From contig CAAERF010000279.1 of the NCBI GenBank assembly GCA_900758315.1, positions 1 to 8,602 of the forward strand: 8,602 bases of DNA, read 5' to 3'. This DNA is from an uncultured Oscillospiraceae bacterium (lineage in GTDB: Bacteria > Bacillota > Clostridia > Oscillospirales > Oscillospiraceae). Numbering within the stretch: position 1 is the stretch's first letter; every line of letters begins with the position of its first letter. The notes beneath the pieces are model-generated. The model did no database searches and was not told the DNA's origin. It worked only from the letters and a program-made list of their open reading frames with translations. The translations under genes were made by a program, and so were the position numbers. Positions 1 through 7,425 of this stretch are shown in pieces.

Positions 1-36
1 CGGGCTTTTTCTATGCCCATTTTCAGGAGGTGGTGA
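1..36 (+). CDS. Possible 3' end of the gene upstream of the tape measure gene (partial)
   Basis: Reading from base 1 in frame 1 gives eleven codons ending RAFSMPIFRRW and a TGA at 34-36, three bases before the tape measure start. In this phage layout the preceding gene is usually a tail assembly chaperone, but too little is present to identify it. Frame 3 is an alternative: it starts GFFYAHFQEVV, has a more gene-like third-position GC pattern, and ends with a TGA at 111-113 inside the tape measure gene. I cannot decide between the two frames from 36 bases. Confidence 0.3.
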   Translation, partial: RAFSMPIFRRW

Positions 37-39
37 CAC

Positions 40-2973
40 ATGGCAAGCCGGATCAAGGGGATTACGGTGGAGATCGGCGGCGATACCAGCGGCCTGGAAA
101 AGTCGCTGTCTGACGTCAACAATTCGATAAAGAAGACCCAGAGCCAGCTGCGGGATGTGAACAATCTCCTGAAGCTGGACCCGTCCAACACGGTGCTTTT
201 AGCACAGAAGCAGGAACTGCTGCAGGCTGCCATCGGGGATACTGAGAGAAAACTGCAGGCTTTGGAGCAGGCGCAGGAGGAAGTGACGAAAGCCTTTGAG
301 CATGGTGACCTTGGAAAAGACCAGTACATGGCCTTCCAACGCGAGGTGGAAGAAACCAGGGGGACGCTGAACCGCTATAAGGCTGATCTGTCCGGGCTTC
401 AATCAGAGCAGGAACGGCTATCCACGAATACGGAGCGCCTTAGCAAGCTGTTTACCGCCACAGAATCCAACGTGGATGATTATGCCGATGTGCTGGGAAG
501 CCGATTGGTAAATGCCATCAGAAACGGCACGGCATCCTCAGACCAACTGAAAACAGCTGTGGAGAAGATCGGGAAAGCGGTCACAGGCGGAAAGGCGGAC
601 ATTAAGCAGTTGACGGACGCCCTGGACACAGTGGATGACGGGCAGGCGGTCCGGAACTTGATCGAAGACCTGAACAACGTGGGCGATGCGGCGCAGGATG
701 CCGCAGGCGATATCGGGGAGATTGCGGAGGCCACAAAGGGCGTAGCTCTCATGGAAGCCGCTGACCAGCTGTCTGTCGTTGGGGATAAGATCCAGGATAT
801 CGGGGACAAGGCGGTGTCCGCTTATGCGGAGACAGAAAATGCAGTCACAAAGGTGAACGCTTACTTCGGGGAAACGGGTGCCGCAGCGGAAGCCAGTGCC
901 GCAGTTGTCAAAGAAGTCTATGGATCCGGTGTTGGACAGAGCATGGATTCTGTAGCGGAAGCGGTCATCATGGTAAAGAAGAACCTTGGGGAGCTTTCCG
1001 ATACCGACCTTACCCACCTGACACAGCAGGCGCTGACGCTGGATGAACTGTACGGAATTGACATGAATGAGACCCTGCGCGGCATCAATGCCCTAATGAA
1101 GCAGTATGGCATGACGGCGCAGGAGGCGATGGATTACATCGTCACGGGTACGCAGAATGGCCTGGACAAGACCAACGAGCTGGGCGATAACCTGTCCGAG
1201 TATTCCGGCAAGTTCGCCCAGGCCGGCTACTCCGCATCCGAGTATTTCCAGCTCCTGCAGAACGGCCTGCAGGGCGGCGCTTATAACCTCGATAAAGTCA
1301 ATGATGCGATCAATGAAGTGACCACGCGATTAGCCGATGGGACCATTGGGGATTCCATTGATCTGTATTCCCAGAAGACCCAGTCCCTGTTCCTGGCATG
1401 GCAGAATGGGGAAGCCACCCAGAAGCAGGTCATTGATTCCATTGTGGCGGATATCGCAAACTGTACCAATGAGCAGCAGGCCCTGAACATGGCGGCGGAA
1501 GCCTTCGGTACGATGGCTGAGGACGGGAACCTCAGGTTCATCACTTCTCTGACTTCGGTAGGCGAAACCTACGACAGTGTGGCAGGTTCGGCGCAGAACC
1601 TGTTTAACCAGACAGGCACTCCCATGCAGGAGATGGAGGCCAATACCAGGAAGCTCCAGCAGGCCCTGATCCCTCTGGGCGAGAAGATCGTGGAGCTTGC
1701 CAATGTGGTGCTGCCGCCCCTGGTGGCGGTCATTGAGACTGTGAGCGGGATCTTTGGCATGCTGCCGGAGCCGGTGCAGAACTTCGTGGTGATCCTCGGG
1801 GCGCTGCTTGTGGCTTTTACCGCTCTGGTGCCGATTATCGCGGCCCTCGCAGTATCCTTTGGAGCATTGAATATTTCCCTGCTTCCGATTATCGGCATCA
1901 TTGCCGGAGTGGCTGCGGCCATTGCCGCGATCATAGCCATTGTGAAAAACTGGGGCGCGATCACGGAGTGGTTCGGCCAGCTTTGGGAAACAGTATCCGC
2001 AAAGCTGATGGAACTTTGGGACAAGGTGGTGGTGTTCTTTACGGAAACCATCCCTGCGGCGGCGCAGAAATTTGTGGATTTCTTCTCTGCTATCCCGCAG
2101 TGGTGGAGCAGCCTGTGGTCGCAGGTTTCCGCATTTTTCGTCAATATCTGGAACAATATCAGGAATACAGCCGCGCAGGTCTGGAACACCATCAGGCAGA
2201 CAGCGGTCGATGCGGCAAATGCGCTGAAACAGGGCATCCAGAACATCTTCTCTGCACTTTCCCAGTTCATTTCACAGATCTGGAACACACTGAAAAATAC
2301 AGCCTCGAATATCTGGAACGGCATCAAGACCACGGTAGTGAATATCGCCACAGGATTAAAGGACGCGGCGGTCAATGCCTTTAAAAACCTGGTTTCCGGC
2401 ATCCGTTCCGCACTTTCCGGGCTGGCATCGGTTGTGCAGAACGGCTTTTCCGGCGCAATCTCCTTTATCACGAGCCTGCCGGGGAAAGCCCTCCAGTGGG
2501 GCAAGGATTTTATACAGGGGCTGATCAACGGCATCAAGAGCATGGTGCAGGCGGTGGTTGACACGGTATCCGGCATTGCCAGCAAGATTGCGTCTTTCCT
2601 CCACTTCTCTGCTCCGGATGAAGGACCGCTCTCTGACTATGAAAAGTGGATGCCTGACTTCATGAAGGGACTGGCTGGCGGCATTGAAAAGAGCCGCCGC
2701 CTGGTGGAAAAGGCTGTGAAGGATGTGGCTTCGGACATGGTCATCACTCCAAAGGCAGCTGTGGCCGGGTATGGAGATACATATGGGATGATGACCGGAG
2801 GCAGCATGTCGGATATGATCTCCGGGATCTCATCTGCCGTTTCGGAGGCACTGTCCGGTTTTTCCGGCAAACAGGGCAATATCATGATTCCGGTGTATGT
2901 GGGAGGTACTTTGCTGGATGAACTGGTGGTAACGGCGCAGGCAAGGCAGAACCTGCGGTCAGGAGGGAGGTAA
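40..2973 (+). CDS. Phage tail tape measure protein
   Basis: This 977-residue protein sets tail length in siphophages and is threaded through the tail tube during assembly and DNA ejection. The start ATG at 40 follows AGGAGGT at 25-31. The N-terminus has the typical tape measure opening (about residues 5-30, ITVEIGGDTSGLEKSL) followed by a long charged coiled-coil region to about residue 120. A hydrophobic stretch rich in Val, Ala and Ile spans about residues 555-640, as expected for the part that contacts the membrane. After it comes a Trp-rich repetitive region (about 645-785) with recurring IWN or VWN units. Near the C-terminus, about residues 856-875, is SAPDEGPLSDYEKWMPDFM, a signature I associate with clostridial and bacilli tape measure proteins. 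The gene leads the tail operon and its stop is three bases before the next start. No lytic transglycosylase or peptidase domain is evident. Function is confident; the exact subfamily is not. Confidence 0.95.
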   Translation: MASRIKGITVEIGGDTSGLEKSLSDVNNSIKKTQSQLRDVNNLLKLDPSNTVLLAQKQELLQAAIGDTERKLQALEQAQEEVTKAFEHGDLGKDQYMAFQREVEETRGTLNRYKADLSGLQSEQERLSTNTERLSKLFTATESNVDDYADVLGSRLVNAIRNGTASSDQLKTAVEKIGKAVTGGKADIKQLTDALDTVDDGQAVRNLIEDLNNVGDAAQDAAGDIGEIAEATKGVALMEAADQLSVVGDKIQDIGDKAVSAYAETENAVTKVNAYFGETGAAAEASAAVVKEVYGSGVGQSMDSVAEAVIMVKKNLGELSDTDLTHLTQQALTLDELYGIDMNETLRGINALMKQYGMTAQEAMDYIVTGTQNGLDKTNELGDNLSEYSGKFAQAGYSASEYFQLLQNGLQGGAYNLDKVNDAINEVTTRLADGTIGDSIDLYSQKTQSLFLAWQNGEATQKQVIDSIVADIANCTNEQQALNMAAEAFGTMAEDGNLRFITSLTSVGETYDSVAGSAQNLFNQTGTPMQEMEANTRKLQQALIPLGEKIVELANVVLPPLVAVIETVSGIFGMLPEPVQNFVVILGALLVAFTALVPIIAALAVSFGALNISLLPIIGIIAGVAAAIAAIIAIVKNWGAITEWFGQLWETVSAKLMELWDKVVVFFTETIPAAAQKFVDFFSAIPQWWSSLWSQVSAFFVNIWNNIRNTAAQVWNTIRQTAVDAANALKQGIQNIFSALSQFISQIWNTLKNTASNIWNGIKTTVVNIATGLKDAAVNAFKNLVSGIRSALSGLASVVQNGFSGAISFITSLPGKALQWGKDFIQGLINGIKSMVQAVVDTVSGIASKIASFLHFSAPDEGPLSDYEKWMPDFMKGLAGGIEKSRRLVEKAVKDVASDMVITPKAAVAGYGDTYGMMTGGSMSDMISGISSAVSEALSGFSGKQGNIMIPVYVGGTLLDELVVTAQARQNLRSGGR

Positions 2974-2976
2974 AAG

Positions 2977-3339
2977 ATGGCATTTATACAGTATCTGACT
3001 TTTGACGGCACAGCCCTCCCCCTGCCGGATTCCTATGAGGTGCAGATGGATGATGTGGAGGCGGATTCCGGTGGGGAGACAGAAGCCGGGACGGTGCAGC
3101 GGGATGTGGTGCGCGCTGGCGTGGTAAGTATCCCGGTGACGTTCTCAGTGTCAGCAAAGTGGCTGAAGACCCTGACGGAATTTAAGCAGCAGGAAAAGAT
3201 CGCGGTAGGGTATTTTGATACGGAGACGCTGGCAGTGAAGACAGCGGAGATGTATGTGGAGGGGTATAAGGCTTCTCTTGTGAAAGATACGTCCCGGAAA
3301 GGGCTGTGGACGGTGAGTTTTACGCTGAGGGAATTTTAA
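2977..3339 (+). CDS. Small phage tail protein in the distal-tail (Dit) position
   Basis: A 120-residue protein encoded directly after the tape measure gene, with its ribosome site (GGAGG, 2966-2970) inside the end of that gene and only AAG between the stop and this ATG. The opening FDGTALPLPDSYEVQMDDVEAD and the pattern 'short strand, loop, GT.QRDVVRAG, strands, LREF ending' recall the small beta-rich tail proteins (DUF6711-like) found between tape measure and hub genes in clostridial prophages. I infer a structural role in joining the tail tube to the tip, comparable to the N-terminal belt domain of Dit proteins, which are usually about twice this length. No catalytic motif is seen. The family assignment rests on general pattern and position, not on a search, so the tail-structural role is firmer than the family name. 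Confidence 0.75.
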   Translation: MAFIQYLTFDGTALPLPDSYEVQMDDVEADSGGETEAGTVQRDVVRAGVVSIPVTFSVSAKWLKTLTEFKQQEKIAVGYFDTETLAVKTAEMYVEGYKASLVKDTSRKGLWTVSFTLREF

Positions 3340-3354
3340 AACAGGACTACCGTT

Positions 3355-3444
3355 AAGGAGAAACCTATGTTAGTATGGGAAAAACACTATATTGGAGGGC
3401 GTATTATGAAGGAAAATTTAGGTGTGAATTTTGACAGAGATTAA
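3355..3444 (+). other. Micro-ORF with two in-frame starts and two ribosome sites (coding 3367-3444)
   Basis: AAGGAG at 3355-3360 stands six bases before ATG 3367, which opens a 25-codon frame (MLVWEKHYIGG... ending NFDRD, TAA at 3442-3444). Thirteen codons in, a second in-frame ATG at 3406 has its own GGAGGG (3394-3399), also six bases upstream. Two well-spaced ribosome sites in one tiny frame are unlikely to be noise. It may be the stump of a gene cut by the insertion that follows, or a leader peptide. The end of the frame overlaps the candidate promoter of the hydrolase gene. I recognise no homologue. Confidence 0.35.
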
Positions 3445-3460
3445 AGCTATTCTGTATTTA
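3431..3460 (+). promoter_or_regulatory. Candidate promoter of the cysteine hydrolase gene
   Basis: A perfect -35 box TTGACA lies at 3431-3436. Two -10 candidates follow: TGTATT at 3453-3458 (spacer 16, four of six consensus bases) or TATTTA at 3455-3460 (spacer 18). The surrounding sequence is A+T rich. Transcription would start near 3465-3470 and give a short leader before the ribosome site at 3477-3486. The -35 box is strong and the -10 box only fair. Confidence 0.5.
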
Positions 3461-3494
3461 AAATCAACAAATAAATGAAGAAAGGGAATAGCTT

Positions 3495-4067
3495 ATGAAG
3501 ATAGAGGAAAAAAGTGCGCTGCTTGTAATTGATATCCAGCAGGAAGATTTTAAAGAGATGGATGAAAACAATATGGAAGCGCCCGAGTGGAATTGTATTC
3601 GTAATGCGAAAAAGGTGCTTGATATTTTTCGTGCAAAGAAACTGCCTGTGATCCAGATTAAAGAGGTGCATAGGCCGGATATGGTGGATTTTGGGCGGGA
3701 ACTGGATGGCGCAGAGGGAATCCGTTGTATAGAAACCTCTCCATATACAGATTATGCAAAGCTGACGTACCCTATTGAAGGGGAATATCTGATTTCAAAA
3801 CGGAGATACAGCGCATTTTTTGGTACGGATCTGGAAATTTTGCTGAGAGGACTCCAAGTAGATACGCTTTACCTGATTGGTGGTCTGACAGATGTGTGCA
3901 TTCACTATACCGCTGTGGATGCCCATCAGCATGATTATCATATCAGAGTGGTCACAGACGCTGTGGCTGGTTCCAGCGAAGAAGCCCATAAGTATGCGTT
4001 AAAAGCTATGAAATATTTGCAGAGGGATGCACTGATAACTGTTTCCGATCTGGAAAATTGCGAATAA
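3495..4067 (+). CDS. Isochorismatase-family cysteine hydrolase (accessory cargo gene)
   Basis: A 190-residue protein of normal length for the isochorismatase-like hydrolases, soluble cytoplasmic enzymes that cleave amide or ester-like bonds through a Cys nucleophile. The full catalytic triad is visible: Asp13 in LLVIDIQQEDF, Lys102 in LISKRRYSAFFGTDLE, and Cys135 in IGGLTDVCIHYTA. The segment EVHRPDMVDFGRELDG (about 57-72) resembles amide-hydrolysing members such as carbamoyl-sarcosine or biuret-type hydrolases. The Asp-x-His...His metal site of nicotinamidase is absent, so a PncA role is unlikely. The true substrate is unknown. The start is set by GAAGAAAGGG (3477-3486), eight bases before the ATG. 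The gene sits inside the tail operon but has its own promoter candidate and terminator. My hand counts of two 60-base lines inside it (3541-3660) give about 38% GC, a third (3901-3960) 47%, against 57% in one line of the next tail gene, which suggests recent transfer. It has no expected role in tail assembly. Confidence 0.92.
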   Translation: MKIEEKSALLVIDIQQEDFKEMDENNMEAPEWNCIRNAKKVLDIFRAKKLPVIQIKEVHRPDMVDFGRELDGAEGIRCIETSPYTDYAKLTYPIEGEYLISKRRYSAFFGTDLEILLRGLQVDTLYLIGGLTDVCIHYTAVDAHQHDYHIRVVTDAVAGSSEEAHKYALKAMKYLQRDALITVSDLENCE

Positions 4068-4093
4068 AAGAATCACAATAAAATAATGTCTAT

Positions 4094-4126
4094 AAAGCAT
4101 CAGTCAGAAATGATTGGTGCTTTTTT
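4094..4126 (+). terminator. Strong intrinsic terminator after the hydrolase gene
   Basis: The arm AAGCATCAGTCA (4095-4106) pairs with TGATTGGTGCTT (4111-4122) over twelve base pairs, with two G-U wobbles, around a GAAA tetraloop (4107-4110). An extra A-T pair (4094 with 4123) can extend it, and six T residues run from 4121 to 4126. It begins 27 bases after the hydrolase stop codon and 31 bases before the next tail gene. This is a textbook Rho-independent terminator. Confidence 0.88.
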
Positions 4127-4156
4127 GACGCCTGGAAACGGAAGGAGGGGTGTCCG

Positions 4157-6004
4157 ATGTACCCGGTAAGCGAGGCGTTCCTGCAGGCGGTGCAGGGGAA
4201 CACCCGGAACTATTACTGGACGGGGAAGATTACAACTGCAGCCGGGGTGGAGTATCCATTTGTGCAGGAGGATATCGTCAAAGGTAGCGGCTATATTACG
4301 GCGCAATGCTGCGGAAATTCAGAGATCGAGCTTGGAGCCGTGTATGCGGCGGAGATGGGGAGCAGCCTGTTCCTGGATATCGACCGCTATACGCTTGAGG
4401 GTGCAAAGGTAGAACTGACCTATCACTTGCAGCTGGCAGACGGGACTTGCGAAGCTGTCCCAATGGGGATCTTTGAAGTGAGCGAGGCAAACCGGACAGC
4501 CCATGTGCTGGAACTGAAAGCTTACGACTATATGCTGCGTTTTGACCGGGATTTCAATGGTTTTGAAACCATCGGGACGGCATATGGGATGATGGCGCTG
4601 TGCAGTACCGCCTGTGGGGTGGAACTGGCACAGACACAGGCGGAGATTGAGGCGCTCCCGAATGGTTCAGAACTGCTCTCCATTTATCCGGAGAATGACA
4701 TTGAGACCTATCGGGACGTGCTGTATTTTACGGCGCAGGTGTTGGGCGGCTTCTTCTGCATCAACCGGGAAGGGAAGCTGGAATTTCGGCAGTACGGGGA
4801 AACTCCGGTGATGGAGATCCAGCAGAAGCACCGATTTTCCAGTAGTTTCTCTGATTTTGTGACCCGGTATACGGCGGTCAGTTCTACCAACCTGCGGACG
4901 CAGACTTCAGAGTATTATGCGTTGGATGAAGATAACGGGCTGACTATGAACCTGGGAGCCAATCCCCTTCTGCAGTTCGGTCTGGAAGAGACAAGGGCGG
5001 AACTTTGCCGCAATATCCTCACCGCTTTATCTACGGTTAATTATGTGCCCTTTGATTCCGATACCATTGGCAATCCCGCGCTGGATCTGGGGGATGTTCT
5101 GACTTTCTCCGGCGGGCAGGCGGACGCCCAACAGATTACCTGCGTGACGTCCTTTACGGTCAAGATCGGCGGCAGACAGAGCCTGAAATGCGTGGGGAAG
5201 AATCCAAGACTCTCCCAGGCAAAATCAAAGAATGACAAGAACATCTCCGGTCTCTTAAACCAGATCGAAGCCGGGAAGATCGACATCCATACATTTACCA
5301 ATGCCTCCGCTTATACCATTGCGGAGACAAATGTGCGGATCATCAGCATTGAGTTTGCTTCCAAAGAAGAAAACCATGCGCAGTTCTTCGGTCAGGTGGT
5401 GGTGGATGTTGTAGCTGATACGGTGGAAAGAACGGCAAAGGCCAGCGGCACGATTGTGATCCCGTTTCCGACAACTGCGGCAGATACTGGTTCAGATCCT
5501 CCAGAGGAAGGAACTGCTGCAGACAGTACAGAAGTCTCTGTGGATGTGAGCCTGCCGGTGATCTGGGCGGAGGACGGGAAGGTGGTCTGCTATGTGACTT
5601 TTGAACTGAACAACGCGGAGATCCTACTCCATCATCCGGTGGAGACATGGCACAGCGGGAAGCACATCCTGTCTTTGTATTATCCGATTGAGAACGTTGT
5701 ACCGAACATAACGAATACCTTTAACGTGTATCTTCGCATGGAGGACGGTTCCGGGACAGTTGGCATCGGAGACTGCATCGCTTCTATCAGCGGCCAGGCG
5801 ATGGCGGCTGCGGCTGCCTGGGACGGCAGGATTGACATTGAGGAGACGGCGGCACTATTTTCTGTCAGCGGCGGCCTTCAGGCAACAGGCCTTACGGAAG
5901 CGGTAGATGTGGGAATTATGGAGCTGGTACAGAAAAGCTACGCGGATACTATGACGGGAAGGACTGGAATCGGCGCATTCTGCCGGCCGGTCACACTTGC
6001 TTAA
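4157..6004 (+). CDS. Phage tail-tip hub or Tal-position protein
   Basis: A 615-residue protein with the ribosome site AAGGAGGGG (4142-4150) six bases upstream. About residues 1-350 look like the baseplate hub part of clostridial siphophages: an opening strand-rich unit (YYWTGKITTAAGVEYPF), then IELGAVYAAEM and DIDRYTLEGAKVELTYHL, then GIFEVSEANR and a KAYDYMLRFD motif. Around 353-390 a polar segment (SKNDKNISGLLNQIEAGKID) could form a trimerising helix. About 436-460 is a Thr-, Pro- and acid-rich linker. The C-terminal 150 residues are beta-rich and may present a surface-binding domain. In this position (after the Dit-type gene, before the fibre) the hub closes the tube and anchors the fibres, and often carries a cell-wall-cutting domain. 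I see no peptidase or lysozyme motif here. Structural role is likely; exact family is unproven. Confidence 0.8.
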   Translation: MYPVSEAFLQAVQGNTRNYYWTGKITTAAGVEYPFVQEDIVKGSGYITAQCCGNSEIELGAVYAAEMGSSLFLDIDRYTLEGAKVELTYHLQLADGTCEAVPMGIFEVSEANRTAHVLELKAYDYMLRFDRDFNGFETIGTAYGMMALCSTACGVELAQTQAEIEALPNGSELLSIYPENDIETYRDVLYFTAQVLGGFFCINREGKLEFRQYGETPVMEIQQKHRFSSSFSDFVTRYTAVSSTNLRTQTSEYYALDEDNGLTMNLGANPLLQFGLEETRAELCRNILTALSTVNYVPFDSDTIGNPALDLGDVLTFSGGQADAQQITCVTSFTVKIGGRQSLKCVGKNPRLSQAKSKNDKNISGLLNQIEAGKIDIHTFTNASAYTIAETNVRIISIEFASKEENHAQFFGQVVVDVVADTVERTAKASGTIVIPFPTTAADTGSDPPEEGTAADSTEVSVDVSLPVIWAEDGKVVCYVTFELNNAEILLHHPVETWHSGKHILSLYYPIENVVPNITNTFNVYLRMEDGSGTVGIGDCIASISGQAMAAAAAWDGRIDIEETAALFSVSGGLQATGLTEAVDVGIMELVQKSYADTMTGRTGIGAFCRPVTLA

Positions 6005-6009
6005 GCAAC

Positions 6010-6015
6010 AGGAGG
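6010..6015 (+). promoter_or_regulatory. Ribosome binding site that decides the fibre gene start
   Basis: AGGAGG at 6010-6015 is followed by ATG at 6019 (three-base spacer) and ATG at 6025 (nine-base spacer). Only the second is at a workable distance, so translation should begin at 6025. Confidence 0.7.
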
Positions 6016-6024
6016 ATTATGATT

Positions 6025-7416
6025 ATGGTTTTGAAAGGCATTATGACGATTGAACTGACGGATGAGGCAACAGGGGATGTGGAAACCGTCACAGAAGAGA
6101 ATATGATCACGGAAGCAGTAAACAATATCCTTGGCCTGAACCCGATGGGGATCTTTTATGCCGCCACCGGGGAATACGATGCGGCAGTTTTGTGGAATGG
6201 GAGCCTTCTGCCCATCTGTCCCAACATGATCGGCGGCATCCTGCTGTTCTCCAAGGCCCTGGAAGAAGATACGGGACATATCTATGAGCTGTCCGATAAC
6301 CTCCCGGTGGCATATGCGTCCAACGATGTGAATTCCACGGCAAACACAGCGAGGGGAAGCCTGAACCTGACGGAGAGCATGCCTATTGCGAATGGTTATA
6401 AGTTTGTCTGGGAGTTTACGCCCAGCCAGGGGAACGGCACTATTGCGGCGGTAGCGCTCACCAGTTCCTTCGGCGGTGAGAATGCCTATGGGAGCCTTGT
6501 GGGGGATGCCAGCACCTTCCTGCAGTTAAAAGCTGCGGATATCGGGTCGATCCCGGATGCCAACAAGATGGTCCTTTTTGAAGCTGTGGAGATGGATTTT
6601 GAGAACAGCCTGCTCTACTCCATCACTTACGAAAATGACAGTGTCCGGATACGGAAGCTGCGGATTCCGGTCTTTTCCATCGGGCTGAACGAACGTCTGG
6701 ATGATTCCACCTATACCGTGTTGGAGGATGAGGTGCTGACGCCGGAGACCTTTGAATTCCTGGGAAGTTATACAAAGCATGGAGAGTTCATGGATGGTCA
6801 GGACGGGTACTGGTACGGTTTTTCCAATGAGGAAAACTCTTCGGGGGATGCCGTGATGCTTTGGATCAGGATCTCCAAATCGGACTATTCCTTCACGGAA
6901 GGCCAGTGGACGCTCTCCAATGCAAAGCTGATGGACGTGGGGAGCAGGGAGCTTGGTTCCTATCCGGAGCGCGTGGTAAAGTGCTGCGTCAGGGACGGCT
7001 ATCTTTATGTCCCGGCCTATGACGAGAAAGGGATCTACAAGATCAACCTTGCAAACTCCACGGATGTGACTCTGATCGAGTTCGGCTTCACGTCCAAATG
7101 GAAGCCGCTCTGCGAAACGGGAACCTGTGAGCTATATATGACATTGGTCGGCGACCTGATCATCGGCGGGGATTTTCAGGTCACGGCAGATGACACGGTG
7201 ATACATACTCAGGGGAGCGCACGGCTCAATGATGCCGCCACTCCCCTGTTCCAGTATAAAAACTTCCTGATCGGCTGGGGAGGCAGCTACGGAAAAGAGT
7301 ACCGGACGGCATACCTTCTGACGCCGTACCTGGCGTCCATCAATAACCTCTCTTCAGCGGTGGTAAAAACCGTGGATAAGACCATGAAGATTACCTACAC
7401 GCTGACGGAGGAGTAA
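6025..7416 (+). CDS. Phage tail fibre or receptor-binding type minor tail protein
   Basis: A 463-residue protein if translation begins at ATG 6025; ATG 6019 would add MI but lies only three bases from the AGGAGG. It follows the hub gene by 20 bases. The sequence is strand-rich with no transmembrane part. The central and C-terminal region contains repeated blade-like units, for example DGQDGYWYGFSNEENSS, VMLWIRISKSDYSF and RDGYLYVPAYDEKGIYKINL, that suggest a beta-propeller or a similar sheet-rich carbohydrate-binding fold. The end, LASINNLSSAVVKTVDKTMKITYTLTEE, is an ending I associate with minor tail proteins of gut clostridial prophages. I infer a role in host-surface recognition from position and fold pattern. 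Such genes are usually the most variable of the tail module. There is no collagen-like repeat and no obvious chaperone gene after it. Confidence 0.75.
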   Translation: MVLKGIMTIELTDEATGDVETVTEENMITEAVNNILGLNPMGIFYAATGEYDAAVLWNGSLLPICPNMIGGILLFSKALEEDTGHIYELSDNLPVAYASNDVNSTANTARGSLNLTESMPIANGYKFVWEFTPSQGNGTIAAVALTSSFGGENAYGSLVGDASTFLQLKAADIGSIPDANKMVLFEAVEMDFENSLLYSITYENDSVRIRKLRIPVFSIGLNERLDDSTYTVLEDEVLTPETFEFLGSYTKHGEFMDGQDGYWYGFSNEENSSGDAVMLWIRISKSDYSFTEGQWTLSNAKLMDVGSRELGSYPERVVKCCVRDGYLYVPAYDEKGIYKINLANSTDVTLIEFGFTSKWKPLCETGTCELYMTLVGDLIIGGDFQVTADDTVIHTQGSARLNDAATPLFQYKNFLIGWGGSYGKEYRTAYLLTPYLASINNLSSAVVKTVDKTMKITYTLTEE

Positions 7417-7425
7417 GTCCGGGGA

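Noticed and set aside
1968..2384. 138-codon plus-strand frame inside the tape measure gene
   Set aside because: It is out of frame with a continuous, recognisable protein, has no ribosome site and no recognisable motif.
1569..2585. Long minus-strand open frame (338 codons) across the tape measure gene
   Set aside because: It is antisense to a well supported coding region, has no ribosome site and gives a Met/Thr/Ala-rich product typical of a complementary frame. Other antisense frames in 199-2604 are rejected for the same reason.
3495..4067. Nicotinamidase (PncA) acting in NAD salvage or against NAD-depleting defence
   Set aside because: The metal-binding Asp-x-His...His motif of PncA is not present, so only the wider isochorismatase-like family is claimed.
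3340..4156. Transposon or intron insertion carrying the hydrolase
   Set aside because: No inverted terminal repeats, target duplication, transposase or intron-like gene was found at the edges.
6025..7416. Diversity-generating retroelement acting on the fibre gene
   Set aside because: No reverse transcriptase, no template repeat and no variable-region copy are present in the window.
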